A stretch of 64,000 bases of DNA from Anthoceros angustus (Eukaryota > Streptophyta > Anthocerotopsida > Anthocerotales > Anthocerotaceae), in NCBI GenBank assembly GCA_010909165.1, contig MU008158.1:3373478-3437477 (forward strand), written 5' to 3'. The translations under genes and the position numbers were made by a program. Below, piece by piece: positions 55,711 through 64,000 of the stretch (position 1 is the stretch's first letter; each line of letters opens with the position of its first letter). The notes under the pieces are model-generated. The model had not been told where the DNA came from. It made no database searches and saw only the letters and a program-made list of their open reading frames with translations.

Positions 55711-58532
55711 TCACATCAAATTGAGTGTACGAGTTAGAAACTCGAAGGCGACCACCAGGCCAGCCACTCCAATAAAGGCAGTCAAAGTGACCCTTCCACC
55801 AGGAACCAAGGGTGGGGCGACAGCAGGAGAACTGCTTTCAGAACCTGGATACCGTTGCGACCATGCCATGGCTGCCGGTATTATTCCGAACAATGTCATC
55901 ACTGCAAAACAAGGATTCGCCTAATCAGAGGAGAAACACTTGCACAGGTAGTGCGAATCACCAGGCAGACTGGGCCTACCTCCATAGGTGCCTGCGACAT
56001 CCAGAGCTGTGAAAAAAATGTCACGAGATGTAAAGGCCAACACCAATGGTGGTAACACAGTTAACAAGTACGAGAAAGGTTCCTTCCCCCTTCCGACAGG
56101 AAGCTTCAGCACTGCAGACCCCCAGTATCAAGCAAACGTCAGTCAAACAGCCATCTTGACTCTAATCGAGGGATGCAATTGAAACTGCGGCTTCAACATC
56201 GCTACTCACAGTCACAAAGGAAGTCTGATAGCCCTAGAGTAAAGCCGATGTACGAGGTGGCCACGGCCAGAAGTGAAAAAACCTCCACGACTGGCTGGGA
56301 ACAGCATGAGATACCAGTACTCAATGGACAGTTGTACATGACCAAATGTTGGTTGATGGAAAGCTGAAAGCACGTGAAAAACACTTACCGCAACAATCCC
56401 ACTCATTTCATGAAGCCTGGCTAATGGATCTGTATGGCTTAGATCTCCTGTTACACTGCCTAGAATGACTGCGTCCCAGATAAGGAACATGACCAGTGGA
56501 ATAGCGGTGCCTAGGACTATCGCACTCCTGCAGAGCAATCAGAGAGTCAGAAGCTTTAATCACGGGCCACCTCACAGACCTAGCAGCTGACACCAATCTC
56601 AAGAGGGAGAAACCACGACTTTACCCACCTAATTCTAGGAAGATTCCCTTCCAAGTTAGTGCAGACTACAGGTACAACGTTCTGCAAGACAAAACCTTAC
56701 GTGTTAGCGCTGAACCCAAATATCCACCATACATTGAATTCCTTAGTCTTACTTGATATACAAAGGATAATGCAATGATCGGCACACTGTGAGGAACAGC
56801 CTCAAAGTTGGCTCGAAGCAAAAGAGTGAAGTCAATGCCTCCACTGGCAACAGCCTGTTCAACCAGATTTGCCAATGTCAGCTTGTTTGACAAGAAGGTG
56901 CTCCTAACGTCTTTGCACACTGCCACCTAGGGTGAGGGCAAAAAGAATTCCAGAAAGACAGTCTCGAAGACACATAGCACTCACCACTAGTATACCAAAA
57001 CTGGCAAGAATACCGACAACTAGAGCTCCATTGATCACCCCAATCACACGTTGGCTGGTGGAACCCAAGTCAGAGATGACTGAAGATTGCTCGGACACAA
57101 AATTAAACGTATCTCACGTGCTCACCTTCCGAAATAACAGAGGCAGCCCAGAGCTCCAGAAAAAATGACTCCGCTGAGCCATCTGCGAACATTCATATAC
57201 ACGGCAGTCAGCCGACATACGCACAAGGGTATGGTTTCAGGCAAATGGTAAGAATCGCAAGCCTGCAAATGTGATGAAACACACAATGGAGAGCCCATGG
57301 TAGTAGAGATGATGTCAGCTGAGCGCGCCACATAAGCCACCAACAAGGCATAATGGATGAGGAGATATGCAGCACTGCCAAATAGTCAAGGCCCAGTAAA
57401 TACTCCGTTCAAAGCTTCTTGCTCGAACCTGCCATAAACAACCTGCTCATGACAAACAATCTAGAGCGAAAGCGCAAAGCTCCATGCGGATGCCTATAAT
57501 GCCATATCCTAGACACTTGAAGTTTCCAGAAGGATCGATCCCTCGAGGCAAGATCTGGTTTCTACCTGACAAACCTAACTCCATTAACTCCCAAAGTACG
57601 ACTTGCCATGGTTACCTGCAAATAGAGGAAGAAGTGAGGAGCGGCAGAAGAGTAGCGTCTCGTTAGAGTACTTTAAGCTTCCCAGCACTTATAGTTAAGA
57701 AGGCTTGCATACGCAAACCATACGCTGAGAGAATCATCCAGATGTAAGAGCACACACCATGGAGACCCCTTCAGATCCTAACTCAAGAAGAGTGTTGACA
57801 TTGACCTCCGCAATGAGTAGTCCCGACCCGACCTGCAGCAAGCCAAGTGACGGAGGTGAGGCAGATGTAAGCAATTGTGTGGTACTGAGGAAGGCAATAA
57901 AATCATAAGGAAATTTTACCATGTACATCCAACAGAGTGCACAAGTGACAGAAGAGGCCAAAAATCCTGCTTCTTCAGTCACAGCCGGAATGGCAAGTAT
58001 GCCTGCCCCAACCTGCAGGAGCTCCAACTCAGCGGTGGTGCAGTGCTGGCATGACAGAAACCTAAATCCTAGGAACCGACACAACTAGAGAGGGATGTGC
58101 AGAGCAGATACCGTGGTGCCGGCCACCAGTAGAACGGAAGACGTAAGGCTCCCTGCAGCAAAGACGATGAATTCGTTAAGCTGCAGCCAGAATGCAAGTA
58201 ATTCGATGACAGTTAATGGCGAGGACAGCCGTACCAGGTTGGTGCTCCATGGTGGCCTGGTTCACGGCGGAGAAGAGTCTCTGCTCCACCTCCTTCTGCT
58301 TCTCCTTCACTTGGACGACGGGAACCGACGCTTCCGTGGAATCAGGATCGGCAGAGTTGCGGATGACGCGCTTGCTGGTTGCGTGCAACGAGATGGAGCT
58401 AGGGTAGCGGAGGCAGGGATCCCGAGCATATACTGTACATGGGAGGGAGAACCGCAACGGTACCGAGGAACCCATCCGAGGCTTGGGCCAGCAGGTGCAG
58501 CAGGCCAGCGAGGAGGGCGCCATTCCGATCAT
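55711..58532 (-). CDS. Tyrosine/tryptophan permease-like transporter (14 exons)
   Basis: Exons (high to low): 58532-58235, 58152-58112, 58012-57920, 57832-57758, 57615-57566, 57374-57285, 57182-57126, 57054-56985, 56926-56753, 56681-56629, 56527-56389, 56294-56210, 56111-55980, 55901-55711. The product is 515 residues and all phases agree. The family is the plant relatives of bacterial TyrP/Mtr aromatic amino-acid permeases (Arabidopsis At5g19500 type). Motifs: VAGTTVGAGILAIPAVTEEA, LIAEVNVNTLLELGSEGVS, YLLIHYALLVAYVARSAD, ANFEAVPHSVPIIALSFVYQ, GTAIPLVMFLIWDAVILGS, ATSYIGFTLGLSDF, GTYGVMTLFGIIPAAMAW. About 11 membrane helices are expected. The first about 100 residues are polar, rich in Ser, Pro and Cys, and may be a plastid transit region. 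Substrate and membrane are inferred from family only. Confidence 0.92.
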
Positions 58533-58823
58533 TCAGCGGCCTTCAGCACTGAATTGGCGCAGTCTCGTGCAGTCCGGCCCAGTCCGGCCCAGTCCGCAAG
58601 CCGTGAAACACAGTCAGTTACACCTGTACCTGGCAAAGATGTTTGCGGGGGGCCCACGGCTTGGGCAAGGGCGGACGCCGGTCGGCCTTGCTGGGTTACC
58701 TGGCTCCAGCGAGCCACGATTCTGTAGGCCTGGCCGCTTTGCGCGCGCTCCCCCGCCAGCCTGCCTCCCCGCGCATCTCCTCTTTTCTGCGCCCTGCTGC
58801 CGTCTCCTCGGCCAAACTGCGCA
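58533..58823. promoter_or_regulatory. Compact divergent promoter, permease / desaturase
   Basis: Only 291 bases separate the two start codons, so both promoters and leaders lie here. 'cagtccggcc' occurs in three near-copies at about 58568-58597. No TATA box is evident on either strand; both genes probably use TATA-less initiation. Confidence 0.6.
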
Positions 58824-60248
58824 ATGCGGGTGGTGCAAGATGCGGGGGCCTGTCCCCTGGAGCAGGGAGCTGGGCTTGAGCTGGAGAAGGAGCAGCAGAA
58901 GCAGAAACAGCTGAGGAGCATCACCAGCGCGGAGCTCGCCACGCATTCCACCCCCCAGGATTTGTGGGTTTCGATACAGGGTAAGGTGTACGACGTGACG
59001 GACTGGGTGGCGAAGCATCCCGGCGGCGACTTCCCTCTCCTCACGTTGGCAGGCCAGGATGTGACCGACGCATTCCTGGCTTTCCATCCCGGGACGGCTT
59101 GGAGTTACTTGCCTCAGTTTCTGGTGGGTACGCTGGTGGATTACCAGGTGTCGCCGATCGCAGCCGAGCATCGGATGCTGTTGGGAAAGCTGAAGAGCTC
59201 CCCTCTTTTCAAAAATCCGTTGCATGTCTACCGTCGGTATGCGGCAGTCATGCTCTGCATGTTTGTGTTGGGGGTGCTGGGGGTGGTGTATTCCAGCAGT
59301 GTGTGGGTGCACCTGGGCAGCGCAGTTTTGCTCGGCCTGGTGTGGCATCAGAGCGGGTTTATGGGGCATGATGCTGGGCATTGTGGGATGGTGGGGCATC
59401 CTGTGGTGGACAAGGCTGTGGGGCTCCTTGTGGGGAACATCTTGACAGGGATCAGTATGGCATGGTGGACGCGCAACCACAATGCGCACCACTTTGCGTG
59501 CAACAGCATCGAGTATGATCCGGATTTGCAGTACATGCCTATCTTCACCCTGACTCCCAAGCTCTTCAACTCCCTCTTCTCCTACTTCTACGACAGAAGG
59601 ATGACATTTGACGCTGCCACTCGCTTGCTTGTGCGGTACCAGCATTGGGCATTTTACCCTGTCATGGCGGTGGCACGTGTCAACCTGCACGCACAGACCT
59701 TCTTGCTCCTCCTGTCCAAGAGAAGGATCCCCAACAGGGTGCTGGAGCTTGCTTGCGTGGGGATCTTCTGGCTCTGGTTTCTCTCCCTCCTCTCCTGCCT
59801 GCCCACCATGGCTGAGCGCATTGCTTTCGTTCTGGTCAGCTATGCAACCACAGGCATCCAGCACGTGCAGTTCTGTGTCAACCACTTTTCGTGCCCAATC
59901 TACCAGGCTCGTCCTGATAGCGCCGCTTGGTTTGAAGCTCAAGTCAAAGGTACCCTGAACCTCATTACTCCTCCGTGGATGGACTGGTTCCATGGTGGTT
60001 TGCAGTTCCAGATTGAGCATCACCTGTTCCCGAGGATGCCTCGTCACAATCTTCGCCAGATCCAGGGGGTTATTAAGCCCCTTTGCGACAAGTATGGGTT
60101 GCCTTACAAGTCAGTGACGTGGTGGGAGGCTAACAAGATGATTATTAGGACTTTGAAGGCTGCAGCTATCGAGGCTTCGGATCTTCAGAAGCCATCTCCA
60201 GCCCTGTCCAAAACCCCTTTGTGGGAAGCACTCAACGCACATGGTTAG
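58824..60248 (+). CDS. SLD: Sphingolipid delta-8 desaturase (cytochrome b5 fusion)
   Basis: Intronless, 474 residues. It introduces the delta-8 double bond into the long-chain base of sphingolipids at the ER. The N-terminal cytochrome b5 domain has the heme motif HPGGD (65-69). The front-end desaturase domain carries three histidine boxes: HDAGH (182-186), HNAHH (219-223) and QIEHH (396-400), the last with Gln as in all front-end desaturases. Pairs of hydrophobic segments surround about 140-210 and 305-345. Plant SLDs share WWTRNHNAHHFACNSIEYDP, RYQHWAFYPVM, QHVQFCVNHF and a C-terminal WEALN(A/T)HG, all present. A fatty-acid delta-5/delta-6 desaturase is the alternative; the C-terminus argues against it. 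Divergent from the permease gene. Confidence 0.92.
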   Translation: MRVVQDAGACPLEQGAGLELEKEQQKQKQLRSITSAELATHSTPQDLWVSIQGKVYDVTDWVAKHPGGDFPLLTLAGQDVTDAFLAFHPGTAWSYLPQFLVGTLVDYQVSPIAAEHRMLLGKLKSSPLFKNPLHVYRRYAAVMLCMFVLGVLGVVYSSSVWVHLGSAVLLGLVWHQSGFMGHDAGHCGMVGHPVVDKAVGLLVGNILTGISMAWWTRNHNAHHFACNSIEYDPDLQYMPIFTLTPKLFNSLFSYFYDRRMTFDAATRLLVRYQHWAFYPVMAVARVNLHAQTFLLLLSKRRIPNRVLELACVGIFWLWFLSLLSCLPTMAERIAFVLVSYATTGIQHVQFCVNHFSCPIYQARPDSAAWFEAQVKGTLNLITPPWMDWFHGGLQFQIEHHLFPRMPRHNLRQIQGVIKPLCDKYGLPYKSVTWWEANKMIIRTLKAAAIEASDLQKPSPALSKTPLWEALNAHG

Positions 60249-60499
60249 CTGCCAGTCAGGTCCTATCACATTTGCTGCGGGCCCCTGTATGGTGTGGAAG
60301 TGAAGGATGGGATACTGAACCAACCTGCAACATCCGCATCAAATTCTTTCCCTCTCCAGCTGTCTTACAGAGGATCCATTCGTAGGAAGTCCATCGTTTT
60401 TAGGACAAACTACTGTACCAGGTCTAAGGATAGTAGATAGGGTGGAAGAGAAGGACCCGAAAATGTTTGGACCGTGTACTCTAGATTAATTCAACTGGC

Positions 60500-60915
60500 T
60501 TCTCTTTGCACGGTCACAAGTCATGCAAGAGCACGAAGACAGTACCACATCAAGGTCATACACCAATGCTGGCCGCAATGAAGGGAACCGCTGACTCATG
60601 GCCGTAAGCATTGCAGAAACTGCATCATCAGACTTCAGAACCTAACGAGGCAAAAGGAGTTCTAAAGTGTTAACGATAATTTATTGACATCGCAAAAAGA
60701 ATACTACAAGGGGTCAGGTACCTTGATAACCTCTTTTCAAACCTCAAGTTTCGAAACGAAAATCCCTCGAGAAAGCGTGCTTGCCAACTTCAGCCGCTCA
60801 ACCCATGAAAGTGTTCTCCATGCCCTTTGAAGCTGAGCTTGAGCATCCAACTGGCTATGCAACAATGAATGTCAGTGAAATCTAGCGGTGGAAAAGTTAA
60901 CTTCAAATTCTAACT
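60500..60915 (-). pseudogene. Tandem copy of two TraB-gene exons, decayed
   Basis: About 415 bases are nearly the same as 61561-61986, in the same orientation and about 1.06 kb apart. The stretch includes copies of exon 5 (LSWVERLKLASTLSRGIF) and exon 6 of the TraB-domain gene with their splice sites and introns. The exon-5 copy has a stop after KLEV, where the gene reads KLEVSEEAIE. It lies beyond the gene's stop codon, so it is not needed for the product. Confidence 0.85.
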
Positions 60916-61074
60916 AAACAACACATGGGCATGTACCTACAAATACCTCATACCATAGAAACACGGCGCTGATTGGATGATGGCTAAAGGTACGTGACAG
61001 AACTTTGTCATTTGCTCACTCCCATGGTACGCGCACCTAAAAAATTTGGTGGACATCTTTTTTCTTCTACCGGA

Positions 61075-61165
61075 ATGAGTAAAAATCATCCACCACATGA
61101 GTAAAAATCATCCACCACATGAGTAAAAATCATCCACCACGAGTAAAAATCATCCACACGAGTCA
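61075..61165. repeat. 25-bp tandem repeat (gagtaaaaatcatccaccac)
   Basis: Four imperfect units of 'atgagtaaaaatcatccaccac' with small deletions in the last two. It lies in the spacer just after the TraB gene 3' end (minus strand). Confidence 0.9.
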
Positions 61166-61252
61166 GTTCGACAATCGCTTCCACCTCAGGGAGCAAATTA
61201 CATTACGCTAGATACTACACGTGCCGCTTCTTCGGAGGCCCAAAACGACCAA

Positions 61253-63084
61253 TTAACTCCTGCCCCTTGTAAATTGTTCATAGGCAAACCATAAGACAGC
61301 GCCAAGGCTAGTCTCCACTGCCAAATTCCTGAAGAACTGCACAACCTTCTCATTACTATCCTTCGTTGCTCGCACACCCACGAGATCCTGAAATCGGAGT
61401 TGCTCTTGGTTGTATTTCAACGCATACACAACACCTCGCAAGTGACCCCGCCCCATCACACCAACGACTTTCGAGCATCCATTGACAGCCTTGCTTCGCT
61501 TCAATGACCACGCTAGATACTGCCAACACCACAGACAATGAGCAACTAGCCTCCCATGATCTCTCTTTTGCACGATCACAAGTAATGCAAAAGCACGGAG
61601 ACAGTACCACATCACGCTCATACACCAATGCTGGCAGCAAGGAAGGGAACTGCTGACTCATGGCCGTGAACATTGCGGAAACTGCATCATCAGACTTCAG
61701 AACCTAACGAGAACAAAAGGAGCTCAAAAGTATTAGCTCCAATGTCCATAATTTGTTGACATCACAGAAAGAATACTACAAGGGATCAGGTACCTCGATA
61801 GCCTCTTCTGAAACCTCAAGTTTGGAAATGAAAATCCCTCGAGTAAGCGTGGTTGCCAACTTCAGCCGCTCAACCCATGAAAGTGCTCTCCATGCCCTTC
61901 GAAGCTGAGCTTGAGCATTCAACAGGCTATGCAACAATGAATCTCAGTGAAATCTAGCGGTGGAAAAGTTAACTGCAACTTCTAAATACTGAAGTAGCGA
62001 GTTCTGCTTGTTTACAGTGATCTCGATGGGCCTGTCACCGAGCACAATCTGAGCGCCAATGTCCTCTGCTGCCTTGCGAGCTGCACGAAACTGAACAAAA
62101 CGGGAAGTAGTAGTTAGGATATTACTTGGATCAGAGTCTTACCAACAAGGGGCTTCTCTCCTTCCGTTCCCTCCTCCTACCCTCTCCAACAAGGAGCTGA
62201 CAGCAGGCAATCCGTGAGGTGGGATCCACGTTACCTCTGCCCCAGTAGCTACACCAGCAGAATCCGATATTTTCTTAGAAGCGGCTCCCAACAGCAACCT
62301 GAGAGCCATAGCCGACCTACCTCCTGCAGTGTGAGATAGAATTTAAGGTTAGACCTCAAAATTGAAGAGCCCTGCCTCCGGAAGAGTCGGACATTGCAGC
62401 AATGTGCTCAATCTTCCATAAGAGGTGACATGAGGTTTGCACCCAGTTGCAGACTCCTTGCCATCGCTGAGCCAAAGCTTTCTCCACCCAGTCCCAAAAG
62501 ATTAGAAGGTTTGTGCGTGAATGCACCCTGCACGGTGCTTGCCACCTCGTCCTCGTACATGATACCTGCCCTGCAGATGGGCATGGACTAGTGAACCTGA
62601 ATCCAGCTCTGAAGCATCACCCACGAACTTGAGCACTTGCTTGCCTGCTTCTGCATAGCTCAACAACAACATTATCGGGGCGTACGGCTTGCAGAACTCG
62701 AGAGACGTCCTGGGCGGAGAGGTAGGACATGTGGGCGGTGCCAACCACAAATACCACCTCCGGCTCTCTGTACCCATCCTGTCTACGCTCCACATAGTCT
62801 GGCGACCTCTTCACGGCAATCAGCGTGCCCTCCTCCACCAGGTCCATGAGCTGCGGGTAGCATTCCTGCACCAGGACCCGGGTTTCCATCTCCACCTCCT
62901 CCCGGAACCTGAAGTCCGCGGGCGGAGGCTCCACCTGCACCACCACTTTCTCAGAATTGCAGCGTGCAGAGAAGCTGAAGGCCGCCCTGCCGGGCAGTGG
63001 CGTGGGACACCAGACTCCCCCTATCCCAAATCCACCACCCCGCCGTAAGGCAGTCGATGAAGGAAGAAGTGCCATTCCTGCCAT
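61253..63084 (-). CDS. TraB-domain protein (7 exons)
   Basis: Exons (high to low): 63084-62645, 62570-62443, 62323-62235, 62090-62016, 61904-61794, 61703-61608, 61519-61253. The product is 401 residues; phases agree. The family is the eukaryotic TraB/PrgY-like proteins, Gxx-(G)TAH proteins related to Tiki proteases; plant members are organelle-associated and poorly characterised. Motifs: VVFVVGTAHMSYLSAQDV (signature), VVVELCRSR with the conserved Glu, GGRSAMALRLLLGAASKKI, AQIVLGDRPIEIT, LPALVYERDV, KVVGVMGRGHLRGV. The first about 60 residues are Arg/Gly/Ser-rich and could target an organelle. A hydrophobic stretch near the C-terminus (LAVETSLGAVLWFAYEQF) may be a membrane anchor. Exon 1 most simply ends at a GC donor (AG|GCAAGC) rather than GT. 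Two exons are duplicated downstream. Confidence 0.9.
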
Positions 63085-63898
63085 CTTCACCTGGGTCGGA
63101 GACTTGTGCTAGAGCAGACAGCAGCCTCCAAATCTCGACTGCCTGTGCCGCACCATCTTCCCTGCTGTTGGAAAGGCTTGGCTACTTGGCCAAGCACACG
63201 CCATTCATTAAGGCCCGCTCTTGATGAACAACAAGTAGAGTTTATAGCATGCAGGTGCACAGGAGATACGTATTGTATGTCATGCAATTGAGACTTGCAA
63301 GCGTGTGTCCTGAACTGGTAGGGCCATGAGATAGCTGCTTCCCCATTTTGATTCCACAATCACTTCAACAGCAACAAGAGAAATTTTATGGACTAAAACA
63401 TGGATGTGAAGCGCTTGCAGACACTGCCTCCAAAGTCATGCACAAGCTACATAAAAAGCTGCCCTTTCAGAGGCTCAGAAGCTGCCCTTACCTCAAGGTA
63501 AACACGCGAAGGGTGCCGTCGTTACCTCTAACCTCGAGCTTAACTTAACTGCAGGTCCTAACTGTTCTGGAGTCTTTTTTCGAGACCTAATAGGTACACC
63601 TACCAGATGAGGCCGAAAACCTTCCACATGTATAATAGAAACCGGCAACAAATACATGTGTAGGTCCATGAATACGATGAATTCGATTCAAGGAATTAGC
63701 CTTGGATCAAAGCGGCCGGTTGCAAAGCTGCTCATCGCTCTGGTGCCGGCCGGTGGTGAAGGGGCGCGGTGCGTGAAGGATTAATAGCATCGTTCCCCTA
63801 CAGATGTCGATTTCAGTGAGTAAGGAGCACTCAAATGCTTTGGCCGGAGGGTTTTAAGGCCTTAAACCCTACCTGAGGTTTGGCGAGGACCAGGAGAG
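63085..63898. promoter_or_regulatory. Divergent region between TraB gene and the last gene
   Basis: 814 bases between two divergent start codons. It must contain both promoters. 'catgtataataga' (about 63628) is a weak TATA-like word about 270 bases before the right-hand ATG. No gene recognised in it. Confidence 0.45.
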
Positions 63899-64000
63899 AT
63901 GGCAAAGCATAGGCGAAGTGAGGATGCCTCGCCTGCCAACCAACTCAACGACGAGTCCCCGGAGGATTCCGATTACGATCCCAGCAGCGACGTCTCGAGG
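63899..64000 (+). CDS. N-terminus of an unidentified acidic protein (partial)
   Basis: ATG 63899 in good context (gagagATGGc) opens 34 codons to the window end. The start is basic (MAKHRRSED) and then strongly acidic and Ser-rich (DESPEDSDYDPSSD), a composition common in nuclear proteins. Too short to identify. Confidence 0.45.
   Translation, partial: MAKHRRSEDASPANQLNDESPEDSDYDPSSDVSR

Noticed and set aside
58614-60047. 477-codon open frame antisense to the desaturase gene
   Set aside because: It mirrors the GC-rich codons of a well-supported gene, shows no domain, and its start is not a clean ATG context.
61075-61165. CRISPR-like array
   Set aside because: Units are contiguous without unique spacers, in a plant nuclear context: a simple tandem repeat.
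1-64000. tRNA, rRNA or microRNA genes
   Set aside because: Read by eye, none with the needed structure was seen; a covariance-model scan would be needed to exclude small ones.

Overview
The window is nuclear DNA of a land plant, most likely a non-seed plant (bryophyte, lycophyte or fern grade). It holds plant-type Argonautes with about 20 short GT-AG introns, phi-class glutathione transferases, a PLS-type PPR protein, the chloroplast 2-oxoglutarate/malate translocator and a plant sphingolipid desaturase. Copia, gypsy and MULE/SWIM transposon relics fill the gaps. Nothing looks bacterial or organellar, and the species cannot be fixed from sequence alone.

Layout. 1-7.0 kb is transposon debris: a degenerate MULE/SWIM transposase on the minus strand, split by about 4 kb of foreign repetitive DNA. 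7.0-19.0 kb carries two complete Argonaute genes facing each other tail to tail (20 exons on plus, 22 on minus). 19.0-25.3 kb is an AT-rich stretch, a 0.6-kb extremely G-rich tract, a broken copia element and a gypsy scrap. 25.7-26.5 kb is a Rab GTPase pseudogene. 26.8-29.2 kb is a methionine-salvage gene fusing 5-methylthioribose-1-phosphate isomerase to 5-methylthioribose kinase, with two one-base frame slips. 29.6-30.5 kb is the tail of a non-LTR retroelement. 31.7-34.5 kb is a 13-exon CofD/YvcK-like gene, divergent from the first of three phi-class GST genes (35.0, 42.1 and 46.4 kb). Between the GST genes lie a 3-methyladenine DNA glycosylase, a large intronless PPR gene and a small unrecognised gene. 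49.3-51.0 kb is intronless DIT1. 51.8-55.6 kb is a receptor-kinase pseudogene, a 5S-like dispersed repeat and a rearranged gypsy element with head-to-head LTRs. 55.7-60.2 kb is a divergent pair: a tyrosine/tryptophan-permease-like carrier (14 exons) and an intronless sphingolipid delta-8 desaturase. 61.3-63.1 kb is a TraB-domain gene with a decayed tandem copy of two of its exons downstream. The window ends in the first codons of another gene.

The genes do not form one pathway. Themes are small-RNA silencing (Argonaute pair), methionine recycling (isomerase-kinase fusion), detoxification (GST trio), base-excision repair, organelle RNA processing (PPR), plastid transport (DIT1 and perhaps the permease) and sphingolipid modification. 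The observations most worth following are the Argonaute pair, which shares an insertion in PIWI and an unusual C-terminus, and the isomerase-kinase fusion. All exon coordinates were assembled by hand from splice signals, reading phase and family similarity; no alignment or database search was run.
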